Shown here one piece after another: positions 8,830-16,303 of a DNA stretch of 64,000 nucleotides. Position numbers and translations under genes: made by a program. The stretch is from positions 1,612,001 through 1,676,000 of the forward strand of contig NZ_AP024525.1 in NCBI RefSeq assembly GCF_020886775.1, written 5' to 3'. Below the pieces are notes generated by a model. That model was not told the DNA's origin. It did not search any database and worked only from the letters and a program-made list of their open reading frames with translations. The stretch is from Sinomonas cyclohexanicum (GTDB taxonomy: Bacteria; Actinomycetota; Actinomycetes; Actinomycetales; Micrococcaceae). Within the stretch, counting starts at the first letter, position 1, and each line of letters begins with the position of its first letter.

Positions 8830-9633
8830 GTGGTCAGCGGCTTCGAGGCCGTCGATCCCCTCACCCTGATCCTGATCATCGTCGCGGGGTTCTGCGCGGG
8901 GTGGGTCGACGCCGTCGTGGGCGGCGGCGGGCTCATCCAGCTGCCCGCCCTCCTCGCTGTCCCCGGCATCGCCCCTGTGCAGGCCCTCGCGACGAACAAG
9001 ATGGGCTCGGTCTTCGGCACGACGACGAGCGCGCTCACCTACGCGCGCCGTGTCCGCCCCGACCTGCGCACGGCCATCCCGATGGCCGTCGTGGCCCTCG
9101 TCGGCGCGTTCGGCGGAGCGTCCGTGGCCACCGTGCTGCCCGGAAGAGTGTTCAAGCCGATCATCCTGGCCGCGATCGTCGCCGTCGCGCTCTTCACCGC
9201 GTTCAAGCCGCAGATGGGCCAGTACACCCAGCTGCGGCTCAAGGGCCGCCGCCACCTCGCGGCGGCCTGCGGACTGGGCCTCGCGATCGGGTTCTACGAC
9301 GGGCTGATCGGTCCCGGCACGGGCTCGTTCCTCGTCATCGCGCTCGTCTCAGGCATGGGGTACGCGTTCCTCGAGGCCAGCGCGAAGGCCAAGATCGTGA
9401 ACATGGCCACCAACATCGGCGCGCTCATCCTTTTCGGCCTCTTCGCCCCGGCGGGCACGCTCCTCTGGGGGCTCGGGCTCGTGCTGGGCGCGGCGAACAT
9501 GCTCGGCGGCTACACCGGCGCCCGCATGGCCGTGGCCCGCGGCAACACGTTCATCCGGTGGGTGTTCCTGGCCGTGGTCGCGGCCCTCGCCGTCAAGCTC
9601 GGGATCGACGTCTGGAACGAGAACTTCGCCTGA
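8830..9633 (+). CDS. TauE/SafE-family membrane transporter (sulfite exporter-like)
   Basis: The 267-aa protein has about eight hydrophobic helices and the family signature near the N-terminus, AGWVDAVVGGGGLIQLP, followed by ATNKMGSVFGTTTS and, in the second half, GFYDGLIGPGTGSF. TauE/SafE proteins export or import sulfonates, sulfite or related organic anions; the substrate here cannot be read from sequence. GTG 8830 lies 9 nt after the proS stop, so the gene is probably cotranscribed with proS, although no functional link is known. Confidence 0.85.
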   Translation: MVSGFEAVDPLTLILIIVAGFCAGWVDAVVGGGGLIQLPALLAVPGIAPVQALATNKMGSVFGTTTSALTYARRVRPDLRTAIPMAVVALVGAFGGASVATVLPGRVFKPIILAAIVAVALFTAFKPQMGQYTQLRLKGRRHLAAACGLGLAIGFYDGLIGPGTGSFLVIALVSGMGYAFLEASAKAKIVNMATNIGALILFGLFAPAGTLLWGLGLVLGAANMLGGYTGARMAVARGNTFIRWVFLAVVAALAVKLGIDVWNENFA

Positions 9634-9676
9634 CACGGCCCTGTCTGTGCGCCGCGGCCCGGCGTAGCATGCAGCC

Positions 9677-11083
9677 ATGCTGCGCCCCGAGGACTACGAC
9701 GAACCGCTGTCCCGCGCCGCCGAACGGGCCCGCGCCTGGCTGAAGGGCCTGCCGGACCGCCACGTGGGTCCGCGCGCGACGGCGGACGAGCTCGCCGAGG
9801 CATTCGGCGGCACCATGCCCGAGGAGGGCCTCGACCCGGCTGCGACGGTTGATCTGCTCGCGGACCTCGCGGATCCGGGGCTCATGGCGATGGGCTCGGG
9901 CCGCTTCTACGGCTGGGTGATCGGCGGCACCCTGCCGGCGGCCATGGCCGCGGACTGGCTCGTCTCGGCGTGGGACCAGAACACCGGCCTCCGGTTCGCC
10001 ACGCCTGCCGTCGCGGCCGCAGAGGAGGCCGCGGGCCGCTGGGTGCTCGACCTCCTCGGGCTGCCAGGCGGCTCGGACGTGGGGTTCGCGACCGGGGCCA
10101 GCATGGCGAACTTCTCGGGCCTTGCGGCCGCCCGGTGGCGGGTCCTTGAGCGCGTGGGCTGGGACGTGAACGTCCGCGGCCTCACGGGCGCGCCAAGGGT
10201 CCGGGTGCTCGTGGGCGCCGAGCGGCACGACACGGTGGACATGGCGCTGAGGCTCCTCGGGCTCGGGGCCCCCGAGGCCGTTCCGGTGGACGAGCAGGGC
10301 CGCATCCGGCCCGACGCGCTCTCGGAGGCTCTAGAAGCCGGCGACGGCCCAGCGATCGTGGTCCTGCAGGCGGGGAACATCCACTCGGGTGCCTTCGACC
10401 CGTTCCCGGAGGCGATCGCCGCCGCCCGCGCACACGGGGCGTGGGTGCACGTCGACGGGGCCTTCGGGCTCTGGGCCGGCGCCTCCGCCGCCACGAGGCA
10501 CCTCGTGCACGGCATGGACGCCGCGGACTCGTGGGGCACCGACGCCCACAAGAACCTCAACGTGCCCTACGACTGCGGGATCGTGGTTTGCCGTGACGTG
10601 CCCGCCCTCCGCACGGCCCTCGGCATGCACGCGGACTACCTCGTCCACGATGCGCAGGGAGACCACGGCCCCGGGGACCCGCTCGAACGGGTGCCGGAGC
10701 TCTCGCGCAGGGCCCGCGGCGTGCCGGTCTGGGCCGTCCTGAGGTCGCTGGGACGATCGGGCGTCGACGCGCTCGTGTCCCGGCTCGTCGCGCATGCGCA
10801 GGAGCTCGCCCGGCGCATTGGGGAGCTTCCCGGGGCGGAGGTGCTCAACGTCGTCGTCTTCAGCCAGGTCTGCCTCGCGTTCGGCTCGGACGCGCGCACG
10901 GAGGCGGTCGCCGCATTCCTCGCCCAGGACGGGCGCGTGTGGATGAGCGGGTCACGGTGGCGGGGACGGTCCGTGCTGAGGATCTCGGTGGCCAACTGGT
11001 CCTCGGACGCCGCCGACGTCGAGGTCTCGGTCGCGGCCGTCCGCGACGCCCTCGCGGCGACGGATGGGACGGGGGCGCCGTGA
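9677..11083 (+). CDS. PLP-dependent group II decarboxylase / aminotransferase class V-like protein
   Basis: The 468-aa enzyme shows the group II decarboxylase pattern: FATGASMANFSGLAAARW near residue 140, the cofactor aspartate in HVDGAFGLWAG, and the pyridoxal-phosphate lysine in TDAHKNLNVPYD. Relatives decarboxylate aromatic or acidic L-amino acids (Ddc/GadB class), but several actinobacterial homologues have unknown substrates. TAGCAT (9665-9670) ends 6 nt before the ATG, suggesting a leaderless mRNA. The gene converges on the phosphotransferase gene with only 9 bp between the stop codons. Confidence 0.85.
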   Translation: MLRPEDYDEPLSRAAERARAWLKGLPDRHVGPRATADELAEAFGGTMPEEGLDPAATVDLLADLADPGLMAMGSGRFYGWVIGGTLPAAMAADWLVSAWDQNTGLRFATPAVAAAEEAAGRWVLDLLGLPGGSDVGFATGASMANFSGLAAARWRVLERVGWDVNVRGLTGAPRVRVLVGAERHDTVDMALRLLGLGAPEAVPVDEQGRIRPDALSEALEAGDGPAIVVLQAGNIHSGAFDPFPEAIAAARAHGAWVHVDGAFGLWAGASAATRHLVHGMDAADSWGTDAHKNLNVPYDCGIVVCRDVPALRTALGMHADYLVHDAQGDHGPGDPLERVPELSRRARGVPVWAVLRSLGRSGVDALVSRLVAHAQELARRIGELPGAEVLNVVVFSQVCLAFGSDARTEAVAAFLAQDGRVWMSGSRWRGRSVLRISVANWSSDAADVEVSVAAVRDALAATDGTGAP

Positions 11084-11092
11084 GGTCGTCCT

Positions 11093-12094
11093 TCAGTCGA
11101 GGCGCTTGAGGTCCTCCACGGCCGGCAGCCCGGGCAGGAGCCGGTCACTCAGTGCGCTCGCCACCCACAGCGACCGCTCGGCGTCGCCCCGGTGCCCGGG
11201 GCGCTCGGCGTACCACAGGGCGTTCTCGACCTCGCGTGCCACCGACCAGGCGCGGCTCGCCTCGGGGTCGAGCCCAGCGGCCGTGGCGAGGCGCCCGCAG
11301 CGCTCGAGGAGGGACGACGGCGCGTCGGTCCCGGCGAGCTCGGGGAGGCGGTTCCACAGCATCGGGGCGACCGCGAACTCCGCCTCGCCGACCGCCGCCT
11401 GGGGATCGATCGCGCGGAAGGCGGGCACGTCAGGCGTGGGGACGTCCGCCGCGAGGACGTTCATCCCGTGGAAGTCCGTATGGACGAGCACGTCGCGACC
11501 GCCGCGCCGGCCCACGGCACCGCGGGTCTGGCACACCTCGAGCGCGGCCTCGAGCAGCCAGCGCGGAAAGGGGCGCCCGAGCCCCTCCCAGCGCTCCGGG
11601 AGCTCGTCGGTCCATCGCTCGGCCGTCGCATCGATGCGCTCGAACGCGTCCCAGCCCGGCCGGCCGTCGGGGACGATCGAGAGTTCCCGCACGAGCTCGC
11701 CCCAGATGTACGCCGCCTCGGGGAACGGGACGTCCTGGAGGCGGCGGCCCGCGTCGAGGCGCTCGAGCAGGAGTGAGCAGGAGGCGGGGTCATGCTCCAT
11801 GAGCCGGACGGCGCCGGTCCCGTCCCACAGCCCCAGAGCTGCGGGCTCGGCGGCCGCCTCCGGGAACGGGCAGGAGATCTTCAGCGCGAGCCTCTCGCCG
11901 CCGCGCAGCACGGGCACCACCACGGCCCACATGCCCGCGTGCGCCCCGCCGCCCGACGGGAGGTCGGGGACCAGACCCCAGGCAGTGAGGCGGTCGGCGT
12001 AGAGGTCCGGAACGGCGTCGAGCCACGCGCGGCCCTCAGGGGTGCGCGTGGCTCGATGCTGCAGGGACTCCGGGACGAGCCCCGGGGGCGTCAT
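11093..12094 (-). CDS. aminoglycoside phosphotransferase-family kinase (APH(6)-like)
   Basis: The 333-aa product has a protein-kinase-like fold with the catalytic loop LVHTDFHGMNVLA and the metal-binding AIDPQAAVGEAEFAVA. The N-terminal part (LALKISCPFPEAAAEPAAL) resembles streptomycin 6-phosphotransferase and related small-molecule kinases. Whether it confers resistance or phosphorylates another metabolite is unknown. ATG 12094 is chosen because it overlaps the stop of the upstream VIT transporter gene (ATGA, 12091-12094), so the two are cotranscribed; upstream in-frame sequence is the transporter gene in another frame. Confidence 0.8.
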   Translation of the reverse strand: MTPPGLVPESLQHRATRTPEGRAWLDAVPDLYADRLTAWGLVPDLPSGGGAHAGMWAVVVPVLRGGERLALKISCPFPEAAAEPAALGLWDGTGAVRLMEHDPASCSLLLERLDAGRRLQDVPFPEAAYIWGELVRELSIVPDGRPGWDAFERIDATAERWTDELPERWEGLGRPFPRWLLEAALEVCQTRGAVGRRGGRDVLVHTDFHGMNVLAADVPTPDVPAFRAIDPQAAVGEAEFAVAPMLWNRLPELAGTDAPSSLLERCGRLATAAGLDPEASRAWSVAREVENALWYAERPGHRGDAERSLWVASALSDRLLPGLPAVEDLKRLD

Positions 12095-12813
12095 GCGATG
12101 CCCGTGGTCCCCAGAAGGGTGCCGAGGCCGAACGTGGCCGCGAGCGCCAGCGCGCCGCCGACCACGACCCGCGTGGAGGCCCTGACGCGGGAGCCGCCGC
12201 CGATCCAGGCGCCGACCCAGCCGGTGACCGCGAGCGCGATCAGGACGGCCACGAACGTCAGGGGGACGCGGATTCCCGCGGGGGCGAGGAGGATCGTGAG
12301 CATCGGCAGAATGGAGCCGATGAGGAACGAGACCGCCGAGGCGAAAGCCGCGTGCCATGCGCTCACGATCTCGTCCGGGTTGATGCCCAGCTCGATGTCG
12401 AGGTGGGCCCGCAGCGGGTCCTTCTCGGTGAGCTCCTTCGCGACCGTCCGCGCGGTCTCCTCGGACAGGCCCTTGTGCCGGTAGAGGCCCACGAGCTCCT
12501 CGAATTCCTCGGCAGGCTGTTCGCGGAGCTCCCGGGTCTCCTTCGCGATGAGGTCCTTCTGGCTGTCGCTCTGGCTGCTTACCGAGACGTACTCGCCGAG
12601 GGCCATCGAGATCGCGCCACCCACGACGGCGGCGAGGCCTGCGACGAGGATCGGGGCGCTATCGCTGGTGACGCCCGCGACGCCGACGACGACCGCCGCG
12701 ACCGACACAATGCCGTCGTTGGCGCCGAGGACGCCCGCACGGAGCCAGTTGAGCTTGGCCGCGAGATCGGTGCCCTGAGGTTCGGGATGAAGCTGGGTGG
12801 CTGGTTCGCTCAT
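12091..12813 (-). CDS. VIT1/CCC1-family Fe2+/Mn2+ transporter
   Basis: The 240-aa protein has five likely membrane helices and the family's first-helix motif GANDGIVSVAAVVVGVAG, then GGAISMALGEYVSVSSQSD and a cytosolic charged hairpin (about 80-140) that in VIT1 gathers metal ions. VIT/CCC1 transporters export iron or manganese from the cytosol. An imperfect palindrome resembling a DtxR/IdeR iron box lies 37-56 bp before the start (12850-12869), suggesting iron control. It is followed by the overlapping phosphotransferase gene. Confidence 0.85.
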   Translation of the reverse strand: MSEPATQLHPEPQGTDLAAKLNWLRAGVLGANDGIVSVAAVVVGVAGVTSDSAPILVAGLAAVVGGAISMALGEYVSVSSQSDSQKDLIAKETRELREQPAEEFEELVGLYRHKGLSEETARTVAKELTEKDPLRAHLDIELGINPDEIVSAWHAAFASAVSFLIGSILPMLTILLAPAGIRVPLTFVAVLIALAVTGWVGAWIGGGSRVRASTRVVVGGALALAATFGLGTLLGTTGIA

Positions 12814-12849
12814 GGCACCACTTTGGCACCCCCGCCGCCGCTGTACCAG

Positions 12850-12869
12850 CTAAGCAAGGCTCTCCTTAG
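12850..12869. promoter_or_regulatory. candidate DtxR/IdeR iron box
   Basis: CTAAGCAAGGCTCTCCTTAG is palindromic at 14 of 20 positions and, counted by eye, matches 12 of 19 positions of the iron-box consensus TTAGGTTAGGCTAACCTAA, including the central AGGCT and the right-hand CCT. It is placed just upstream of the VIT-type transporter gene, where iron regulation makes sense. Confidence 0.5.
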
Positions 12870-12887
12870 GCGTGCGCCGGCGGCCTG

Positions 12888-14057
12888 TCAGTGAGCAGCG
12901 GCCCCCTGCGCGGCGAGGTCCCCGGGGAAGGCGGCCGACGCCGTCGTCCCGTGGTCCGCGGTCCCGGCGGCGAGGGCGGCCGCGCGGCGGGCCGATTCGA
13001 GGAGCCCGTCGGCTGCGGAGGCCCTCAGGCCCGGGTCCACGGCGCCGACCAGCGCACACCACGCCGCGATGGCGGAGTCTTCGAGCCCCGCGAGCTGGGC
13101 CGGGGCGCCCGCATCGGCGGGGAGCGCGTAGCCGGGCGCGGGCGCGGGAAGCATGACGGCCGCCCGCCCGGCCAGCGCGCCGAGGTCTCCGAGGCGGGCG
13201 CGGTGCGTGTCTGCCGCGGCGAGGTCGGCCGCCCGGGCTGCGGCCTCGCTCCGCGCTGCGAGGACGGTGTACGCCCACACGGCAGCCTGCTCCGCGGACT
13301 GGACGGCCTCGAACGCGGCCCGCTCGGGGGTCTCGGCCGCGTTTGCCGAGGTGCCCGCTTGTGCCGAGGTGCCCGCCGCTGAGGGGGTATCCGCGGCTGG
13401 CGAGGACGGGACGGCGGACGACGGCGCACCGCCGGCCGCCGCGGTCGGCGCACCGCCCGTGGGGGATCCCTGCTGACTGGCCGGAGTGCTGGCGGCAGGA
13501 GCGAGCCGCTCGGCCTCGAGCGTCTGCCCGGTGGCCACGGACGCGAGCAGAGCCGCCGTGGGGCCGTCAACGGCCTCGAGGTCCGCGCGCCGGGCGGCGG
13601 CGCTCGCGGCCAGCTGCGATGCCAGCTGCCGTGCCAGAGACCCGGCGCTCGCGCCCGACGGCGTCGACGCTGAGGCGCTGGCGGTGGCGGTTGCGCCGGT
13701 GCCGGTCGCGGCAGTGCCGGTCGGGGCCGCGCCGGTCGAGTCAGGAGTGGGGGAGGCCGCACGGGTGGCCCATCTGGGAGGGAGCGAGGCCTCGAGGACC
13801 TGCGCCTGAAGGCTCAGGATGCCCTGGGTGCGCGAGGCGCCCACCGGCAGCGCGGCGGCCGTCTGGGCGAGGCGAGCGGCGTCGTCGTGCGCGCGCAGCA
13901 GCGCCGCCTCGCCCGCGGTGGGCATCGGCTCGGGCGGCGCCGGGGCGGCCACCACCGAGGCGCCTACGCCCAGCGCCGCCGCCGCTGCCAGGGCGGCGGG
14001 CCAGGCCCATGGGCGCACGCCGCGGCGCGGGGCGGGGGAGTCGGTGGCGGATCTCAC
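12888..14057 (-). CDS. DUF4439 ferritin-like domain protein, exported or membrane-anchored
   Basis: The 389-aa protein has an N-terminal hydrophobic segment (PWAWPAALAAAAALGVGASV), then a low-complexity Ala/Thr/Ser/Pro stretch (about 95-240). It ends in a DUF4439 domain with QSAEQAAVWAYTVLAARS, the HRARLGDL helix, PGYALPADAGAPAQLAGLE and a final Ala-rich helix. DUF4439 has a ferritin-like four-helix fold; its role is unknown. The start is GTG 14057 and has only a weak ribosome-binding site. It is divergent from rimP, a common neighbour in Micrococcaceae. Confidence 0.7.
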   Translation of the reverse strand: MRSATDSPAPRRGVRPWAWPAALAAAAALGVGASVVAAPAPPEPMPTAGEAALLRAHDDAARLAQTAAALPVGASRTQGILSLQAQVLEASLPPRWATRAASPTPDSTGAAPTGTAATGTGATATASASASTPSGASAGSLARQLASQLAASAAARRADLEAVDGPTAALLASVATGQTLEAERLAPAASTPASQQGSPTGGAPTAAAGGAPSSAVPSSPAADTPSAAGTSAQAGTSANAAETPERAAFEAVQSAEQAAVWAYTVLAARSEAAARAADLAAADTHRARLGDLGALAGRAAVMLPAPAPGYALPADAGAPAQLAGLEDSAIAAWCALVGAVDPGLRASAADGLLESARRAAALAAGTADHGTTASAAFPGDLAAQGAAAH

Positions 14058-14153
14058 GGACTCGATGATGCCACGGACCCTGCGCTCGCCCTCGCCGGGC
14101 CCTGCGAGCGGATAGTCTAGGAGGACAACTCAAGCAAAAGGAGGCGGACCCCC

Positions 14154-14795
14154 ATGTCCGAGCCCGACCTGCCCTCGCGGGACGCCCCGACGCAGGCAGA
14201 GCAGGACCAGCGCGCTGGCGGGGAGGAATCCCGCCTCCACACGCTCCTCGAACCGGCCGTTGAGGCCCGGGGGCTCGTGCTCGAGGGGGTCACCGTCAAG
14301 GCCGCAGGCAGGCACCGCACCGTGCACGTCGTCGTGGACCTGTCAGACGACCAGACCGGCGGTGTGGGCCTGGACCTCATCGCGGAGCTCTCGCGCGAGC
14401 TCTCCGACGTCATGGACGCCGATCCGGAGGGGGACACCCGGCCGTACGACCTCGAGGTGTCCTCGCCTGGCGTGAGCCGGCCTCTGACCGAGGTCCGCCA
14501 CTGGCGCCGTGCGCGCGGTCGGCTCGTCAAGGTGAACGTGATCGGCGAGGAGAACGTCACCGGGCGGCTGCGCGAGGTCACGGACACGGGGATCGTCGTC
14601 GTGCCCGATCTGCCCGCGAAGAAGGGCGTCAAGCCCAAGCCCGGGGAGCCGCTCGAGCTCCCCTTCGAGAAGGTCCGCTCCGGCAGGGTCGAGATCGAGT
14701 TCACCCACCTCGGGGACGTCCCAGACGACGCGGCCCCCGACCATGCCGCAAGCGGCGCAGACCACCACGACACCGACAACGCCGAGGAGGCCTAG
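14154..14795 (+). CDS. rimP: ribosome maturation factor RimP
   Basis: The 213-aa protein contains the RimP N-domain ([19 protein letters not shown]), the central [16 protein letters not shown] and the SH3-like C-domain. It helps assemble the 30S subunit. The actinobacterial form has acidic tails at both ends, rich in Asp/His at the C-terminus. A strong AGGAGG lies upstream of ATG 14154, and TAGTCT at 14113-14118 is a likely -10, so rimP heads the rimP-nusA-ylxR-infB-rbfA cluster. Its TAG shares one base with the nusA GTG. Confidence 0.95.
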   Translation: MSEPDLPSRDAPTQAEQDQRAGGEESRLHTLLEPAVEARGLVLEGVTVKAAGRHRTVHVVVDLSDDQTGGVGLDLIAELSRELSDVMDADPEGDTRPYDLEVSSPGVSRPLTEVRHWRRARGRLVKVNVIGEENVTGRLREVTDTGIVVVPDLPAKKGVKPKPGEPLELPFEKVRSGRVEIEFTHLGDVPDDAAPDHAASGADHHDTDNAEEA

Positions 14796-15775
14796 TGGAC
14801 ATCGACATGGGCGCGCTGCGCCTGCTGGAGCGGGAGCGGGACATCCCCGTCGAGAAGCTCATCCCCACCATCGAGCAGGCCCTCCTGCTCGCCTACCACA
14901 AGTCGCCCGGGGCAATCGAGCGCGCCCGCGCCGAGGTGGACCGCAAGAGCGGCCACGTCACGATCTGGGCCGTCGAGGAGGACGAGGACGGCAACGCCGT
15001 CGGCGAGTTCGACGACACTCCCGAGGGATTCGGGCGGATCGCGGCCACGACCGCGCGGCAGGTCATCCTCCAGCGGCTCCGCGACGTCGAGGATGACAAC
15101 GTCCTCGGCGAGTTCAAGGGCCGCGAGGGCGAGCTGGTCGCCGGCCTGATCCAGCAGGGGCACAACCCGAACATGGTCCAGGTGAACCTCGGCACGGTCG
15201 AGGCCGTCCTGCCGCCGCCGGAGCAGGTCCCGGGCGAGAAGTACCTGCACGGGTCCAGGATCCGCGCCTACGTCGTGGACGTGCACCGGGGCATGAAGGG
15301 CCCGTCCATCACGCTCTCGCGGTCGCACCCGGGCCTCGTCAAGAAGCTCTTCGAGCTCGAGGTGCCGGAGATCGCGGACCGCAGCGTGGAGATCGTGGCG
15401 ATCGCCCGCGAGGCTGGCCACCGCACCAAGATCGCCGTCCGGTCGCTCGTGCCGGGCGTGAACGCGAAGGGCGCGTGCATCGGCGAAATGGGCTCGCGCG
15501 TGCGGGCCGTCATGACCGAGCTGAACGACGAGAAGATCGACATCGTGGACTACAGCGACGTCCCCGCGACCTTCATCGCGAACGCCCTCTCGCCGTCGAA
15601 GGTCACCAACGTGACGATCGTGGACGAGGCCACACGCTCGGCCCGCGTGCTCGTGCCCGACTACCAGCTCTCTCTCGCGATCGGCAAGGAGGGCCAGAAC
15701 GCCCGCCTCGCCGCGAAGCTCACGGGCTGGCGCATCGACATCGGCTCCGACGCGCAGTCCCACGAAAGGGTCTAG
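14795..15775 (+). CDS. nusA: transcription termination/antitermination factor NusA
   Basis: The 326-aa protein has the RNA-polymerase-binding N-domain ([20 protein letters not shown]), an S1 domain (about 125-200) and two KH domains ([14 protein letters not shown] and [20 protein letters not shown]). It lacks the acidic C-terminal repeats of Proteobacteria, as is usual in actinobacteria. It modulates pausing and rRNA antitermination. GTG 14795 overlaps the rimP stop by one base, implying coupling. Confidence 0.95.
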   Translation: MDIDMGALRLLERERDIPVEKLIPTIEQALLLAYHKSPGAIERARAEVDRKSGHVTIWAVEEDEDGNAVGEFDDTPEGFGRIAATTARQVILQRLRDVEDDNVLGEFKGREGELVAGLIQQGHNPNMVQVNLGTVEAVLPPPEQVPGEKYLHGSRIRAYVVDVHRGMKGPSITLSRSHPGLVKKLFELEVPEIADRSVEIVAIAREAGHRTKIAVRSLVPGVNAKGACIGEMGSRVRAVMTELNDEKIDIVDYSDVPATFIANALSPSKVTNVTIVDEATRSARVLVPDYQLSLAIGKEGQNARLAAKLTGWRIDIGSDAQSHERV

Positions 15776-15826
15776 AATAGATAAGTCCGGGTCTGTGCCC
15801 GGCGGCAGGATGCGAGAGAGCAGGGA

Positions 15827-16147
15827 ATGACGCAGACACCCGGTCAGCCTCTGCGAACATGCATCGGATGCCGCCGCATCGCGGCCCGGTCGGAACTGCT
15901 CCGGCTGGTGGTAGATCCTGATGACGCGCTCCGCGTCGTCGTCGATCCCCGCCGCCGGCTGCCCGGTCGCGGCGCATGGCTGCATCCCGACCGGGCATGC
16001 CTGAAGCAAGCCGTCAAGCGGCGGGCGTTCCATCGTGCCTTCCGGGGCCCGGTGGATGCACGCGGCCTCGACGACTACTTCGGCACCTCCGCCCCGGCCC
16101 CCGCCGGGACGGGAACCGTCCAAGCTGAAAGCGGGTCAGAAATCTGA
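15827..16147 (+). CDS. ylxR: YlxR (DUF448) RNA-binding protein, RnpM type
   Basis: The 106-aa basic protein has the YlxR core RTCIGCRRIAARSELLRLV, a DPRRRLPGRGAWLHP turn and a KRRAFHRAFRG helix. YlxR folds around an RNA-binding surface; in Bacillus subtilis the homologue (RnpM) binds RNase P RNA and lowers its activity. The gene sits between nusA and infB as in most Gram-positive bacteria, and is preceded by GAGAGCAGGGA before ATG 15827. Confidence 0.9.
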   Translation: MTQTPGQPLRTCIGCRRIAARSELLRLVVDPDDALRVVVDPRRRLPGRGAWLHPDRACLKQAVKRRAFHRAFRGPVDARGLDDYFGTSAPAPAGTGTVQAESGSEI

Positions 16148-16303
16148 TGGACACGCGATGAGTCCCCAACCGATGAGTGCGTAGCAATGACCTTCTCGTT
16201 GCGCACCGCCGAGGGCTCCACGAGGCGTACCCGCGCTGAGGGAGCCTGCAGCAAGCAGTAGACGGTCCGTGCCTGGCTCGGTGCGGACCGAGACAGGAGA
16301 AAT
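16148..16303 (+). promoter_or_regulatory. infB leader with a chain of overlapping stop/start signals
   Basis: The 156-nt stretch between ylxR and infB holds no larger gene. The ylxR stop is immediately followed by ATGGACACGCGATGA, a five-codon frame (Met-Asp-Thr-Arg-stop, 16147-16161), and GATGAGT occurs twice (16156-16162 and again near 16171). These ATGA units could allow ribosome reinitiation or mark a translation-control leader for IF-2. This is inference. Confidence 0.35.
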
